Shown piece by piece: positions 8,369 through 17,198 of a stretch of 64,000 bases of DNA. This stretch comes from JAAFIP01 sp963775085 (lineage in GTDB: Bacteria; Pseudomonadota; Gammaproteobacteria; Burkholderiales; Burkholderiaceae_C): contig CAVZHO010000002.1 of the NCBI GenBank assembly GCA_963775085.1, forward strand, positions 310,001-374,000, read 5' to 3'. The notes under the pieces were generated by a model. The model was not told where the DNA came from. It worked only from the letters and a program-made list of their open reading frames with translations, and did not search any database. The position numbers and the translations under genes are program-made. Position 1 is the first letter of the stretch, and the number at the start of each line of letters is the position of its first letter.

Positions 8369-9355
8369 ATGCCATCCATTGATCGTGTGTCCCGCCGTCT
8401 AGCGCTCTCGGTAGCTAGCGCTGCACTCTGTGCATTCACCGCGTTATCCAGCGCTGCCGCCTACCCCGATAAACCCGTCAAGATGGTCATCGGCTACGGC
8501 CCCGGCAGCTCTACCGACATTGTGGGGCGCATCATTGCGCAGGGCCTGGCAGATTTATGGAAACAGCCCGTCGTGGTGGACAACAAGGCGGGAGCTGCGG
8601 GCAACATCGCGGCAGACCTGGTAGCCAAGAGCCCGGTAGATGGCTACACCATTTTGTTTGCACAAAACGGCTTGGCGATCAGTGTAGCCGCCAATGAAAA
8701 GCTGCCCTTCCATGGCCAAAAAGACCTGCTGCCCACCGTGGGCGTGACCGCCACGCCTCACATTCTGGTGGTGCATCCCAGCTCGCCCTACAAGAGTGTG
8801 GCCGAGCTGATAGCCGGGGCTAAAGAGAAACCCGGCAAGCTCAATTTTGCATCCTCGGGCATTGGTAACTCCGATCACATGGCGGGTGAGTTGTTCAAGG
8901 TACTGTCCGGCGTGCAGGCGGTGCATATTCCGTACAAAAGTGGCTCGCTCGCGGCAACCGATGTAATTGGTGGGCAGATTGATTTTTATTTTGCTGGCAT
9001 GCCTGTTGGCCTGCCGCAGTACAAAGGTGGTCGCTTGCGTGCCTTGGCCGTCACCAGCAACGCCCGTTACCCGGGTGCGGCCGAGCTACCCACCATGCAA
9101 GAGGCCGCGCTGAAGGACTATGAAATGACGCTGTGGCAGGGCGTGTTTTTACCCGCTGGTACGCCGCCTGAGGTGACCGACTTTGTCGCTGCCAGCGTGC
9201 TCAAGCTGTTGGACGACCCGGCCATGCGCGAGCGCCTGACCAAGGCGGGCGCGCAGTTGGCGCCGCTCACCTCGCCCAAATTTACCGAGATGTATTTGAA
9301 AGACATCGCCCGCTGGAAACGCATCATCCCGGCGGCAGGCATCAAGCTGGAGTAA
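8369..9355 (+). CDS. Bug-family tripartite tricarboxylate transporter binding protein (2)
   Basis: The ATG at 8369 is preceded by AAAAAGGAG with 5-nt spacing; the in-frame ATG at 8351 lies before this ribosome site and is rejected. The 328-residue protein has a signal peptide ending near SAAA (about residue 30), then YPDKPVKMVIGYGPGSSTD, VVDNKAGAAGN, VHIPYKSGSLAATDVIGGQ and YLKDIARWKRI, which define the Bug fold. It probably captures a carboxylate in the periplasm. There is no TctA/TctB partner in the window. It is third in the SMP-30/gntR operon and so is probably co-induced with the catabolic enzymes. Confidence 0.92.
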   Translation: MPSIDRVSRRLALSVASAALCAFTALSSAAAYPDKPVKMVIGYGPGSSTDIVGRIIAQGLADLWKQPVVVDNKAGAAGNIAADLVAKSPVDGYTILFAQNGLAISVAANEKLPFHGQKDLLPTVGVTATPHILVVHPSSPYKSVAELIAGAKEKPGKLNFASSGIGNSDHMAGELFKVLSGVQAVHIPYKSGSLAATDVIGGQIDFYFAGMPVGLPQYKGGRLRALAVTSNARYPGAAELPTMQEAALKDYEMTLWQGVFLPAGTPPEVTDFVAASVLKLLDDPAMRERLTKAGAQLAPLTSPKFTEMYLKDIARWKRIIPAAGIKLE

Positions 9356-9449
9356 TGCCCAACTGAAGTGATAGCAGGCCGCGTGGGAGATACCCCACGC
9401 GAGCGTGATGTGCAGGTTCCCGACGACAAACCCAACAGGAGACAAAGCC

Positions 9450-10574
9450 ATGACTGATTCGACCCGCAGAAATATGCTTCGCCAAGGCGCAGGCATTGTG
9501 ACCGGTATTGCACTTACGGGCTGCAATGTGCTGGATGCCTCGCGCAGCAAAGCGCTGGCCGACCCCATCACCGCGCCCGAGACGCGCTCACCACGCGGGC
9601 CGATGGTGATTGACGGCAGGCGGGTGAAAACCGTGGACGTGCATGCCCATTGCTACGTGCCCGAGTCGCTGGCGCTGCTCACCGCAGACGATGTCAAATC
9701 CATCATGCCACCCGTCAAGGGCGTGCCCGAGCATTTCATTGTGGTGGAAGAGCGCCTGCGCGCCATGGATGCCATGCGCGTGGACATGGAAATTCTGTCC
9801 ATCAACCCCTTCTGGTACCGCCGCGAGCGCGCCATTACCGAGCGCATTGTGCGCATCCAAAACGAAAAACTGGCCGAGCTGTGCGCCGTCAATCCGCAGC
9901 GCCTGGGTGCTTTTGCCTCTTTGTCCTTGCAATTCCCCGAGCTGGCCGTGCGCGAGCTGGAATACGCCATCACCAAGCTGGGCCTCAAGGGCGCGGCCAT
10001 TGGCGGCAGCGTGGGCGGCACCGACTTTTCCGAAGCGCAGTTTCACCCCGTCTGGGCCAAGGCGCAGGAGCTGGGTGCCACGCTGTTCATCCACCCGCAG
10101 AGCACGCCCGAGCTGGGTAAACGCTTCAAAGGAAACGGCTGGCTGTCCAACACCATCGGCAACCCGCTGGACACTACCATCGCCTTGCAAAAGCTGATAT
10201 TTGAAGGCACGCTGGACAAGTTTCCGAATCTCAAAATTGTCGCGGCCCACGGCGGCGGCTACTTCCCGTCTTACGCGCCACGCTCGAACCACAGCTGCTT
10301 TGTGTCGCCACAAAACTGTGACCCATCCATCGTGCTGAAGAAAAAGCCCACCGAATACTTGAACCAGATCTTCTTTGACGCATTGGTCTTCACCCCCGAG
10401 GCACTGCGCCATTTGGTCGCGCAGGTCGGTGCCAGCCAGGTGGTGATCGGCACCGATCACCCCATCCCTTGGGAGCAGCACCCGGTAGACCATGTGCTGA
10501 ATACACCGAGTTTGAGCAATGCCGACCGCGCGGCGATTTTGGGTGACAACGCACGCAGACTGCTCAATCTGTAG
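9450..10574 (+). CDS. amidohydrolase-2 family metal enzyme with lipoprotein-type leader
   Basis: The start at 9450 follows CAGGAG and gives 374 residues. The leader has a twin arginine (TRRNML, residues 5-10) and ends in a lipobox, ALTG-C with Cys25, so the enzyme may be exported by Tat and anchored by lipid. The catalytic part has HAH at residues 65-67, AAHGGGYFPSY and GTDHP, the metal-binding residues of the amidohydrolase-2 barrel (the group of ACMS and 5-carboxyvanillate decarboxylases). These enzymes decarboxylate or hydrolyse aromatic and cyclic acids. An exported member is uncommon. It closes the operon that starts with the lactonase, so it may act on a related lactone or acid outside the cytoplasm; the substrate is unknown. 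Confidence 0.85.
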   Translation: MTDSTRRNMLRQGAGIVTGIALTGCNVLDASRSKALADPITAPETRSPRGPMVIDGRRVKTVDVHAHCYVPESLALLTADDVKSIMPPVKGVPEHFIVVEERLRAMDAMRVDMEILSINPFWYRRERAITERIVRIQNEKLAELCAVNPQRLGAFASLSLQFPELAVRELEYAITKLGLKGAAIGGSVGGTDFSEAQFHPVWAKAQELGATLFIHPQSTPELGKRFKGNGWLSNTIGNPLDTTIALQKLIFEGTLDKFPNLKIVAAHGGGYFPSYAPRSNHSCFVSPQNCDPSIVLKKKPTEYLNQIFFDALVFTPEALRHLVAQVGASQVVIGTDHPIPWEQHPVDHVLNTPSLSNADRAAILGDNARRLLNL

Positions 10575-10654
10575 GTTGGGGCATGGTTTTTCCCTGCCAG
10601 GAGGTGGATGCTGGCCAGGAAACGTTAAAATGCCTATTTTGACAGTTAAATCAT

Positions 10655-10703
10655 GCTGTAGTCCACGTGTATAGGACGTAAGCAGCTATTTAATTGATAG
10701 TAA
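10655..10703 (+). repeat. dispersed repeat with GTAAGCAGCTAT core, copy 1
   Basis: GCTGTAGTCCACG, then GGACGTAAGCAGCTATTTAA, then ATAGT. The same order of motifs (CTGTAGTCC, GGACG, AGCAGCTAT, A/T-rich end) is found at 12938, 23601 and, inverted, at 50194. It lies in the gap before the pirin gene and may carry its promoter. Confidence 0.65.
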
Positions 10704-10720
10704 ATATTTTCAAACCTGTC

Positions 10721-11803
10721 ATGCCCACCACCACTACCGCGCACCATCCCGTACTGCAAGTGCAGCCCCTGGGCTTTCCGTGGGTCACCATGGACCCGTT
10801 TTTGTTCTGCGCCTACCATGATGATGCTTATCCTGCGGGCAACGCCCAGATGGGTCCTGTGGCATCGCTGGCAGGGCGCGACATGGGCCAGGACTTCAGC
10901 CGCAAAGACGGCTGGAGCATGTACCACGGCAGGGCGGTGCCGGGCTTTCCCAGCCATCCACACCGCGGCTTTGAGACGGTGACGATTGTGCGCAAGGGCT
11001 TGATTGACCACTCCGACTCGCTGGGTGCGGCCGCGCGCTTTGGCGGTGGCGATGTGCAGTGGCTCACCGCCGGGCAGGGCATCGTGCACTCCGAGATGTT
11101 CCCGCTCCTGGAGACGGCTGCACCCAACCCGCTGGAGCTGTTTCAAATCTGGCTCAATTTACCTGCCAAAAACAAAATGGTGCCACCGCACTTTACGATG
11201 TTCTGGCATGAGCAGATTGCCAGGCATATGGCTGCCGATGCGCAAGGCCACATGACCGAAGTGGCGGTGATCGCCGGACGTTTGCAGGGCGCAGAGGATA
11301 AGCAGCCCTTGCCGCCGCCACCCAACTCCTGGGCCGCTCAGCCCGATGCCGATGTAGCCATATGGACCATCAAAATGGCTCCCGGTGCGCGCTGGACGCT
11401 GCCTGCGGCTGCCGGGCAGGGCACGCGGCGTAATTTGTATTTTTTCAAAGGCCAGTCCGGTTCGCATTAGCCGGGCAAGCGGTCAAAGGCCACGCCGCCA
11501 TCGAGCTGCGTGGCGATGCGATGGTAGAGATGGTCAATGGCGATGGGGAAGCCGAATTTTTACTGCTGCAAGGCAAACCGATCAATGAACCCGTAGCGCA
11601 ATATGGCCCCTTTGTGATGAATACGCAAACTGAGATCCGCCAGGCCATGCTTGACTACCAGCGCACCCAGTTTGGCGGCTGGCCTTGGCCCGACAGCGGC
11701 CCGGTGCACGGGCGTGCGCCCGAACGTTTTGCCAAGCATCCCGGCGGTCAAGGAGGAAATGCCACCGCAAGCCCGTTTATTGGACGAGGCCAGCCGGGTA
11801 TAG
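10721..11803 (+). pseudogene. pirin-family protein, reading frame broken by two apparent indels
   Basis: From the ATG at 10721 the frame reads as a pirin: PSHPHRGFETVTIVRKGLIDH with the cupin metal-binding HPHRGFE, LTAGQGIVHSEMF and NPLELFQIWLNLPA. It stops at 11470 after YFFKGQSGSH. The missing C-terminal cupin continues in another frame (FALAGQAVKGHAAIEL, then VQYGPFVMNT in the form VAQYGPFVMN, RTQFGGWPWPD). One missing base near 11449-11461 explains this. A second indel, one extra A near 11749-11751, would end the protein as GGQEEMPP with a stop at 11801. Without correction the protein loses its second domain. Pirins are iron-binding cupins, some with quercetinase activity. The gene may be intact in the organism, because both indels sit at short homopolymers. 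Confidence 0.75.
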
Positions 11804-11835
11804 TCGGCAGTCATCACGTTGTTTCAAGGACATTT

Positions 11836-12361
11836 ATGCGTACTTTATTTTAATCCAACCACCCAAGCCTTAGCCTGTCTTGCGCTGGTATCGGCCTGTA
11901 GTTCTCAAACGGCATCCACGCCTGCTGCTGCACCCGCCCCAGCCGCAGCGCCCGTGGCCGCTGCTGCGCCTGTAGCTGCACCCGCAGCCCCTGCTGTGGC
12001 TGCTGCCGCAGTGACTGCCTCCCGCACCACCGCCAGCGGCTTGATCTACAGCGCGCTCAAAGACGGCACCGGTGCCAGCCCCCTGCCAACCGACACCGTC
12101 AAGGTGCATTACCGTGGCACGTTCCCTGAAGGCAAAGAGTTCGACAGCTCCTACTCACGCAACGCGCCCACCGAGTTTCCGCTCAACCGCGTCATCCCCT
12201 GCTGGACCGAGGGCGTGCAACTCATGAAAACCGGCGGCAAAGCCAAGCTGATTTGCCCACCCGCTATCGCCTACGGCGCGCGCGGTGCGGGCAGCGTGAT
12301 ACCGCCCAACGCCACGCTGCATTTTGAGATTGAATTGTTAGCCATCAACGGCAAAAGCTAG
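11836..12361 (+). CDS. FKBP-type peptidyl-prolyl isomerase lipoprotein (apparent frameshift in the leader)
   Basis: The mature part is a clear FKBP domain: VKVHYRGTFPEGKEFDSS, PTEFPLNRVIPCWTEGVQLM, GGKAKLICPPAIAYG and GSVIPPNATLHFEIELLAI. It is preceded by an Ala/Pro-rich linker of about 45 residues and a lipobox LVSA-C. The best start is ATG 11836 with CAAGGA upstream, but that frame reads only MRTLF and stops. Removing one T from TTTT near 11847-11850 joins it to the lipobox and domain. A TTG at 11819 would keep the frame without correction but gives a poor signal sequence with no positive charge. FKBPs isomerise prolyl bonds and help fold proteins in the periplasm; here the enzyme is probably anchored by lipid. 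Confidence 0.82.
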
Positions 12362-12414
12362 TCAGCGCTACGCCCTGTAGCCTGCACCCTGTCACCTGAT
12401 TGAAAGTACCATCC

Positions 12415-12927
12415 ATGTCGCAACCCACTATGTACACCGCCTCTGTCCCCGTCTTGCAGCAAATGCTGGGCGGCCTGAGCACGGTGCTGACCAAAGCCGC
12501 CGCCCACGCAACAGAGAAAAAGATCGATCCCAATGCCCTGCTGCAAGCACGCCTGTTCCCCGACATGTTTCCCCTATCGCGCCAGGTGCAAGTAGCCTGC
12601 GACTTTGCCAAGGGCATTGCCGCGCGTTTGGCCGGTGCCGACGTGCCCAAGCACGAAGACAATGAGCAAACCTTTGAGCAACTGCAAGCGCGCATCGCCA
12701 GCGTGCAAGCCTTCATGGGCAGCCTGGATGCCAAGCAGTTTGAGGCAGCGGCCAGCCGCGAAATCATCACCCAGGCTGGCACCCCCAAAGAAAAGCGCTT
12801 TACCGGCCAGTCGTACTTGCTCAACTACGGCCTGCCACACTTTTTCTTTCACACCACCACCGCCTACAGCATCTTGCGACACAACGGTGTAGAGGTGGGC
12901 AAGAAGGACTATATTGGCAGCTATTAG
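12415..12927 (+). CDS. DUF1993 family protein
   Basis: This 170-residue soluble protein matches the DUF1993 pattern: MYTASVPVLQQMLGGLS near the start, DMFPLSRQVQVACDFAKG in the middle and YLLNYGLPHFFFHTTTAYSI near the end. The last part brings together two histidines and aromatic residues, as in DinB-like four-helix bundles, so a metal site is possible. Its biochemical role is not established. The start at 12415 follows a weak purine stretch. It lies 53 bp after the FKBP gene on the same strand, and a dispersed repeat starts 10 bp after its stop codon. Confidence 0.8.
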   Translation: MSQPTMYTASVPVLQQMLGGLSTVLTKAAAHATEKKIDPNALLQARLFPDMFPLSRQVQVACDFAKGIAARLAGADVPKHEDNEQTFEQLQARIASVQAFMGSLDAKQFEAAASREIITQAGTPKEKRFTGQSYLLNYGLPHFFFHTTTAYSILRHNGVEVGKKDYIGSY

Positions 12928-12937
12928 GTGCTAAATT

Positions 12938-12987
12938 GGCCTGTAGTCCTTGTCGGGTGGACGCAATACGCTATATAAACTATAGCG
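12938..12987 (+). repeat. dispersed repeat with GTAAGCAGCTAT core, copy 2 (degenerate)
   Basis: GGCCTGTAGTCCTTGTCGGG followed by TGGACGCAATACGCTATATA and ACTATAGC. It matches copy 3 at 23601 through CCTGTAGTCCTTGTCG and GGACG but has a changed core. It lies between the DUF1993 gene and a convergent lipoprotein gene. Confidence 0.65.
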
Positions 12988-13019
12988 TTCGTGTGCAGGA
13001 CCGTCACTCCGGCTCTCCC

Positions 13020-13553
13020 CTAACACCCTTGCCCCTGCGGCATGGGTATCGCCGCGCCGCTACGCTCCATGCTGATTGGACCTAGCAAAAGAGCGCCCGA
13101 TGGAGTCGTAATGCGCAGGGTCAAGCTGGCGCTGTCGGCACTGGTGTTGGTCAAAGTAATGCTCAACACTGCGGATTGCTGGGTGGTGCTGGTGAGGCCG
13201 CCCGCGCCAGTGCTGGCGTAGGGGCCTTGCACGCTAATCTCGCCCGTGGCCGACACGCTCCAGGCACCAGCGTAATCAAAGCCCGCGCAGGCACTGGTCA
13301 GCACAATGCCCGTGGTCTGCAATTGCAAGCTGAAGGTTGCCGTAGTGGCCGAGCTGGCACCCGTGCTTGGAGTGGTGGAACCCACTGCGGTGCCAGTACT
13401 TGGCACACTGATGTAGTTGGCCGCAAAAGCTGCGATGGATTGGGGCCCCGTGCCGGTGCCTCCCGTACCCGGCCCGCAGGCTGCAAGGATCAGTGCGGCA
13501 GCAATGCACAGCCAATACGCGGCATGTTTAAACAGGCGGTTTCTTATGGACAT
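13020..13553 (-). CDS. small hypothetical lipoprotein rich in Gly, Ser and Thr
   Basis: The ATG at 13553 gives 177 residues with a classic lipoprotein leader (RNRLFKH, hydrophobic core, LILAA-C with Cys26). After the lipid-bearing Cys comes a glycine/threonine-rich linker and then a domain of alternating hydrophobic and polar residues (TFSLQLQTTGIVLT, SAVLSITLTNTSADSASLTL) that looks like a beta-sandwich. No catalytic motif is seen and I do not recognise the family. An upstream start at 13643 would add basic residues that destroy the leader. Its start lies 26 bp inside the end of the DUF6502 gene, so the two genes are translated from one transcript. Confidence 0.65.
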   Translation of the reverse strand: MSIRNRLFKHAAYWLCIAAALILAACGPGTGGTGTGPQSIAAFAANYISVPSTGTAVGSTTPSTGASSATTATFSLQLQTTGIVLTSACAGFDYAGAWSVSATGEISVQGPYASTGAGGLTSTTQQSAVLSITLTNTSADSASLTLRITTPSGALLLGPISMERSGAAIPMPQGQGC

Positions 13554-14361
13554 CGGGGTCCTCTTGTTGGGTAAAAAAGTAGCCACCAAAGCGGGCGCGG
13601 TGGGTTCTGTTTTCGGGTAACGCCTGGGCCTGATCGTGGTCAAACCGAGCAGAGGCTTCCTGCATCACGGTTTTAAATGCTTGTCGCCAGGCTTTGGCCG
13701 ATACCGCGTGCAGTTGCTGCGCCGATTGCTCGGTAATTTGATCGACAAAAATGGATTGCTCTAAATAGTTGGTGCCCTGATCCAGATTGGCGCTCGCGGC
13801 GGCCAGATGGTCATGAAGGTTGGCTTGCATCAGGCTGGCCATCTCGGCAAAGCCCTGGCGGGGCACCAGGCCCGCTTCGAGCAATTGCACGCCAGCCTCG
13901 GTCTCGCGTGCAATACCCAGGCGCACCATGTCGTCCAGCACGGCGCGCGGGCGTATATCGCTGCTCACACTGTTGACCAGGTCATCAAAGCCGCCCCCTG
14001 GCTCCACACGGGCCAGGGGGCGGGGCTGTGCCTGCGCGTCCAGGTACTGTGATTGGGTCAACCAACGTGCGACCACTTGGGTGGCCATATTCATGGGGGC
14101 TTGCGTGGCAGGGTCTGGCGCTGTTGCGAGCCGTGTAAGGTTGCGCACATCGCGCCGGTGTACCCCCGACAGCAGGCTGACCGCACTGTCGCTGGCCGGG
14201 CGGCCTGTATGGCGCAGCTCGGTTTGAGCAGCCTCTAAAAACACCCGTTTAAGCGCAGCAGCAAAGGCCGGATACGCCACGCCATGGCGCAGCAGCAAGC
14301 GCACTAATGGCTTGAGCAGGCCCAGAGTGGCTTCCAGGATGATGGCAGAGCGCGTGGACAT
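13528..14361 (-). CDS. DUF6502-like protein
   Basis: This 277-residue soluble protein starts MSTRSAIILEATLGLLKPLV and continues with a region resembling a small winged helix (SAVSLLSGVHRRDVRNL). The middle has GFDDLVNSVSSDIRPRAVLDDMVRLGIA. I assign it to DUF6502 from the pattern LLRHGVAYPAFAAALKRVFL and the HRRDV motif; the family has no fixed function. The helix-turn-helix-like part suggests DNA binding or regulation. It is the first gene of a two-gene minus-strand unit with the lipoprotein at 13553, which it overlaps by 26 bp. The divergent beta-propeller gene starts 145 bp away, so the gap probably holds two promoters. Confidence 0.6.
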   Translation of the reverse strand: MSTRSAIILEATLGLLKPLVRLLLRHGVAYPAFAAALKRVFLEAAQTELRHTGRPASDSAVSLLSGVHRRDVRNLTRLATAPDPATQAPMNMATQVVARWLTQSQYLDAQAQPRPLARVEPGGGFDDLVNSVSSDIRPRAVLDDMVRLGIARETEAGVQLLEAGLVPRQGFAEMASLMQANLHDHLAAASANLDQGTNYLEQSIFVDQITEQSAQQLHAVSAKAWRQAFKTVMQEASARFDHDQAQALPENRTHRARFGGYFFTQQEDPDVHKKPPV

Positions 14362-14506
14362 GGATGGTGAGGGGGATACTCAAGGCAGGTTCTTGGATGT
14401 CTTCAAAAGAGTTGACAATATTAATTGTGTGGAATATTATCCCACAAAATTAAGTCGAGTGATTTGACAATCAAATCCGTGGACGATTTTGAAATCCAGG
14501 AGCAGC

Positions 14507-16708
14507 ATGATGACCTCGCATACACCAACCCTCCCACTCAATACGCGCCAGAGTCCCCGGCCATGGGTTCTGCTAACCGGTGCAGCGGTAAGCGCAGCTT
14601 GGTTGGTGGCTGCTTGCGGCGGTGGTGGCTCGTCCGGCGTCAGCGCCGCGCCCAAGACTGTCGGTGCTGACTTGGCGGCCTCGACGAGTGGCCAGTTGCT
14701 AAGCTATGTGAAAAGCAAAATCAAGGAAAGTAACGCCCAGTCACTCACGCTCGCAGTGCCCCAGGCGGGCGGGGTGGGCGTTAGCACCACATCCACACCG
14801 ACCACCGCCGCTGCACCAGCAAGCGCAGCCAATCCCAGCGCCTTTGCTGGTACGCAGTTGCAAGAACTCGGTGTGGAGGAGGACGACCTGGTCAAGACCG
14901 ATGGCAACATGCTCTATGCGTTGTCCCTGCCATATTGGTCGGGTACGGCGACTGTGCCAGCGCAGCTGCAGGCGCACCAGCGACAGGCCGATGGGCAACT
15001 GGTAGCGGCGGGCAAGTTAAGCCTGGACAAGGAGGTGACGCGCTCAGGTTTTTACCTGGCTAGCGGTGCCAAGCGTTTAGCGGTGATGGGGCAGACAGCC
15101 ACTACCTACCAGATGCAACCGGCCCTACCCATTACAGGAGGGCCTACCCCCGCGATCTTGCCCGGTGCACCCGGTGCCGCGTTCATCGCGCCAATAGCGT
15201 TCAAGAACCAGATGGTGTTGGATGTCGTGTCGCTGAGTACCCCTGGCAGCATCACCATGAGCAACCGCGTGCGCATCGACGGGCAGTTGGTGGGCAGCAG
15301 GATGGTGGGCAATATCTTGTACCTGGTCAGTACCTGGGCACCTGATCTTTCCAGATATGCAATGCCCGCCAACGCCAGCCCCAGCGTGGTGGATGCCCAA
15401 CTGGCCAGTTTAAGCAGTGCCGAGATCCTGCCCACGCTACAGATCGACAACCAAGCCGCGCAGCCCCTGCTCGCAGATACCGACTGTTATCTGCAAGCCG
15501 CCAACGCCTCTGCGCGGGTGCAGATCACCAGCATTACCGCGCTGGATATCGGTTCGGCCAGCTTGCAGCGCACCAGCCGCTGCTTTGTGGGTGAGAGCTT
15601 GGGCATGTACATGTCGACGAGCAATGTGTATTTGAGTAGTTCGCGCTTTTATACCTACCCCACCGATGCCAGCGCGGCCGTGTTTGCCTCCGGCATGCAA
15701 ACCGATATCCACAAGTTTGCCTTGCAAGGCCAACAGATTACCTACAAAGCCTCGGGCACGGTGCCTGGCCACTTGGGCTGGGACCGTGAAAAACTACCCT
15801 ATCGTATGAGTGAGTACCAGGGTGACCTGCGGGTGCTGAGCTTTACCGGTGACCGGGGCTGGACATTTCCTGCGCCCTTGCCATGGATACTGCCCGCCAC
15901 GCAGCCCGGCTCGGCTAGCGCGACGGTCACGGTAACTACAGGCTCAGGCACGGCCATCAGTGCGACGCCCACGGTAGCACTGCCTGTCTCACCCGCCACA
16001 CTCACCATCTTGCGCGAAAACGCCAGCCAGGGTTTTGACACCATCGGCAGTCTGCCCAATACGCGCCGCTCCGCCCCCTTGGGCAAACCGGGCGAGCAGG
16101 TGTACGCCGTGCAGTTTGTCGGACCGCGCGCCTACGTGGTCACCTTCCGGCAAACCGACCCGCTGTATGTGCTGGATGTCAGCGACCCGGCCGAACCTAG
16201 GGCGCTGGGCGAGCTGGCCATGCCCGGCTTTTCAGATTACCTGTACCCGCTGGGCGACAAATTATTGCTGGGCGTGGGCAAAGATGCCAGCAATGCCGGG
16301 CAAGTGGGTGGTGTCAAGGTCGCGCTGATGGATGTGACCGATCCCACCCAGCCAGCGGTCATCAGCTTTGATGTGATCGGCAAGCGCGGCAGCTACAGCG
16401 CGCTGGACTTTAGCCGCCACGGTATCAACATCTTCCAGCAAGGTGCGCTGTTTCGCATTGCGCTGCCAGCCCGTGTAAGTGAAAGTCCGTTTAGCAGCCC
16501 AACGTACCAAGGACTTCACCGCTATGAAGTAGATAGCGCGGCCAAGACGATGGTGGGTAAGCCCACGCTCAAAAGCATTGATTTCACAGCGTCAAATCTG
16601 TTTGCACCCACCCCCGCCCAGTTTGATATTGCCAGCGACCGCAGCGTGCAGATCGGTGCCAACCTGTACTATTTTTCGGGCGGGGCGTTTTTGACTTCGA
16701 TTTGGTAG
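14507..16708 (+). CDS. secreted beta-propeller lipoprotein (PF09826 type)
   Basis: The start at 14507 follows CCAGGAG. The 733-residue protein has a long leader ending in a lipobox, LVAA-C with Cys37, then a poly-glycine linker. Near residue 120 it has VEEDDLVKTDGNMLYAL, the signature that opens the beta-propeller domain PF09826 (found in archaea and bacteria, function unknown). Later repeats such as YVVTFRQTDPLYVLDVSDPA and LMDVTDPTQPAVI are propeller blades. It is probably bound to the outer face of a membrane and may bind proteins or act in adhesion. Its 3' end overlaps the convergent VF530 gene by 40 bp. Confidence 0.82.
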   Translation: MMTSHTPTLPLNTRQSPRPWVLLTGAAVSAAWLVAACGGGGSSGVSAAPKTVGADLAASTSGQLLSYVKSKIKESNAQSLTLAVPQAGGVGVSTTSTPTTAAAPASAANPSAFAGTQLQELGVEEDDLVKTDGNMLYALSLPYWSGTATVPAQLQAHQRQADGQLVAAGKLSLDKEVTRSGFYLASGAKRLAVMGQTATTYQMQPALPITGGPTPAILPGAPGAAFIAPIAFKNQMVLDVVSLSTPGSITMSNRVRIDGQLVGSRMVGNILYLVSTWAPDLSRYAMPANASPSVVDAQLASLSSAEILPTLQIDNQAAQPLLADTDCYLQAANASARVQITSITALDIGSASLQRTSRCFVGESLGMYMSTSNVYLSSSRFYTYPTDASAAVFASGMQTDIHKFALQGQQITYKASGTVPGHLGWDREKLPYRMSEYQGDLRVLSFTGDRGWTFPAPLPWILPATQPGSASATVTVTTGSGTAISATPTVALPVSPATLTILRENASQGFDTIGSLPNTRRSAPLGKPGEQVYAVQFVGPRAYVVTFRQTDPLYVLDVSDPAEPRALGELAMPGFSDYLYPLGDKLLLGVGKDASNAGQVGGVKVALMDVTDPTQPAVISFDVIGKRGSYSALDFSRHGINIFQQGALFRIALPARVSESPFSSPTYQGLHRYEVDSAAKTMVGKPTLKSIDFTASNLFAPTPAQFDIASDRSVQIGANLYYFSGGAFLTSIW

Positions 16709-16977
16709 GGCACCTGCTGGCTGCGCCGTAGCTCGCGTAGCATGAACAAATACAAGCCCTCCACCTTGTCCCGCGCCCACGGTGTCTTGCGCAGAAATTT
16801 CAGGCTGGAGCCCACACTGGGGTCATGCGTAAAGCAGCGCACCGGGATGCGCTGGCCCAGGTCTTCCCAGCCATAGTGTTCTGCCAGAGCTGTCACGATG
16901 GCCTCCAAGGTCAAGCCATGCAATGGATTGCGCGGCTGCGCTGGAGCGTTTGGGGGCAAAGGAAGGGTGTCTGGCAT
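16669..16977 (-). CDS. VF530 (DUF2132) family protein
   Basis: With the start at 16977 this is a 102-residue protein with the complete VF530 pattern: NPLHGLTLEAIVTALAEHYG, WEDLGQRIPVRCFTHDPSVG, SLKFLRKTPWARDKVEGLYL. VF530 from Vibrio fischeri has a small helical fold and was described as a DNA-binding type; its cellular role is not settled. A longer frame back to 17031 would run into the terminator of the tRNA gene and is rejected. The gene end overlaps the convergent beta-propeller gene by 40 bp. Confidence 0.85.
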   Translation of the reverse strand: MPDTLPLPPNAPAQPRNPLHGLTLEAIVTALAEHYGWEDLGQRIPVRCFTHDPSVGSSLKFLRKTPWARDKVEGLYLFMLRELRRSQQVPYQIEVKNAPPEK

Positions 16978-17023
16978 ACCGAGATTTTGGCATTGTCTGG
17001 AGGCAGGACAAACAGCCAACAAA

Positions 17024-17045
17024 AAAGCCACCCGAGGGTGGCTTT
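17024..17045 (-). terminator. rho-independent terminator of the tRNA-Ser gene
   Basis: A perfect 10-bp stem (AAAGCCACCC / GGGTGGCTTT) with a 2-nt centre; read on the minus strand it is followed by a run of T. It starts 7 bases after the tRNA 3' end. Confidence 0.85.
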
Positions 17046-17051
17046 GCTGTT

Positions 17052-17144
17052 TGGCGGAAACGGAGGGATTCGAACCCTCGATGAGGCTCTACACCCCATA
17101 CTCCCTTAGCAGGGGAGCACCTTCGGCCACTCGGTCACGTTTCC
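17052..17144 (-). tRNA. tRNA-Ser (anticodon GCT)
   Basis: The minus strand reads GGAAACG ... CGTTTCC-G-CCA, a complete 7-bp acceptor stem with an encoded CCA. The anticodon loop is CTGCTAA between CTCCC and GGGAG arms, giving anticodon GCT for serine AGC/AGU codons. A long variable arm and the T-loop GGTTCGAATCC are present. Length is 90 nt plus CCA, as expected for a class II serine tRNA. A terminator follows at 17024-17045. Confidence 0.96.
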
Positions 17145-17198
17145 TGTCAGGCCGTATTATGGCATGAAGCGCTTGCCTCATGCTTTTTTTTAGGCCTT

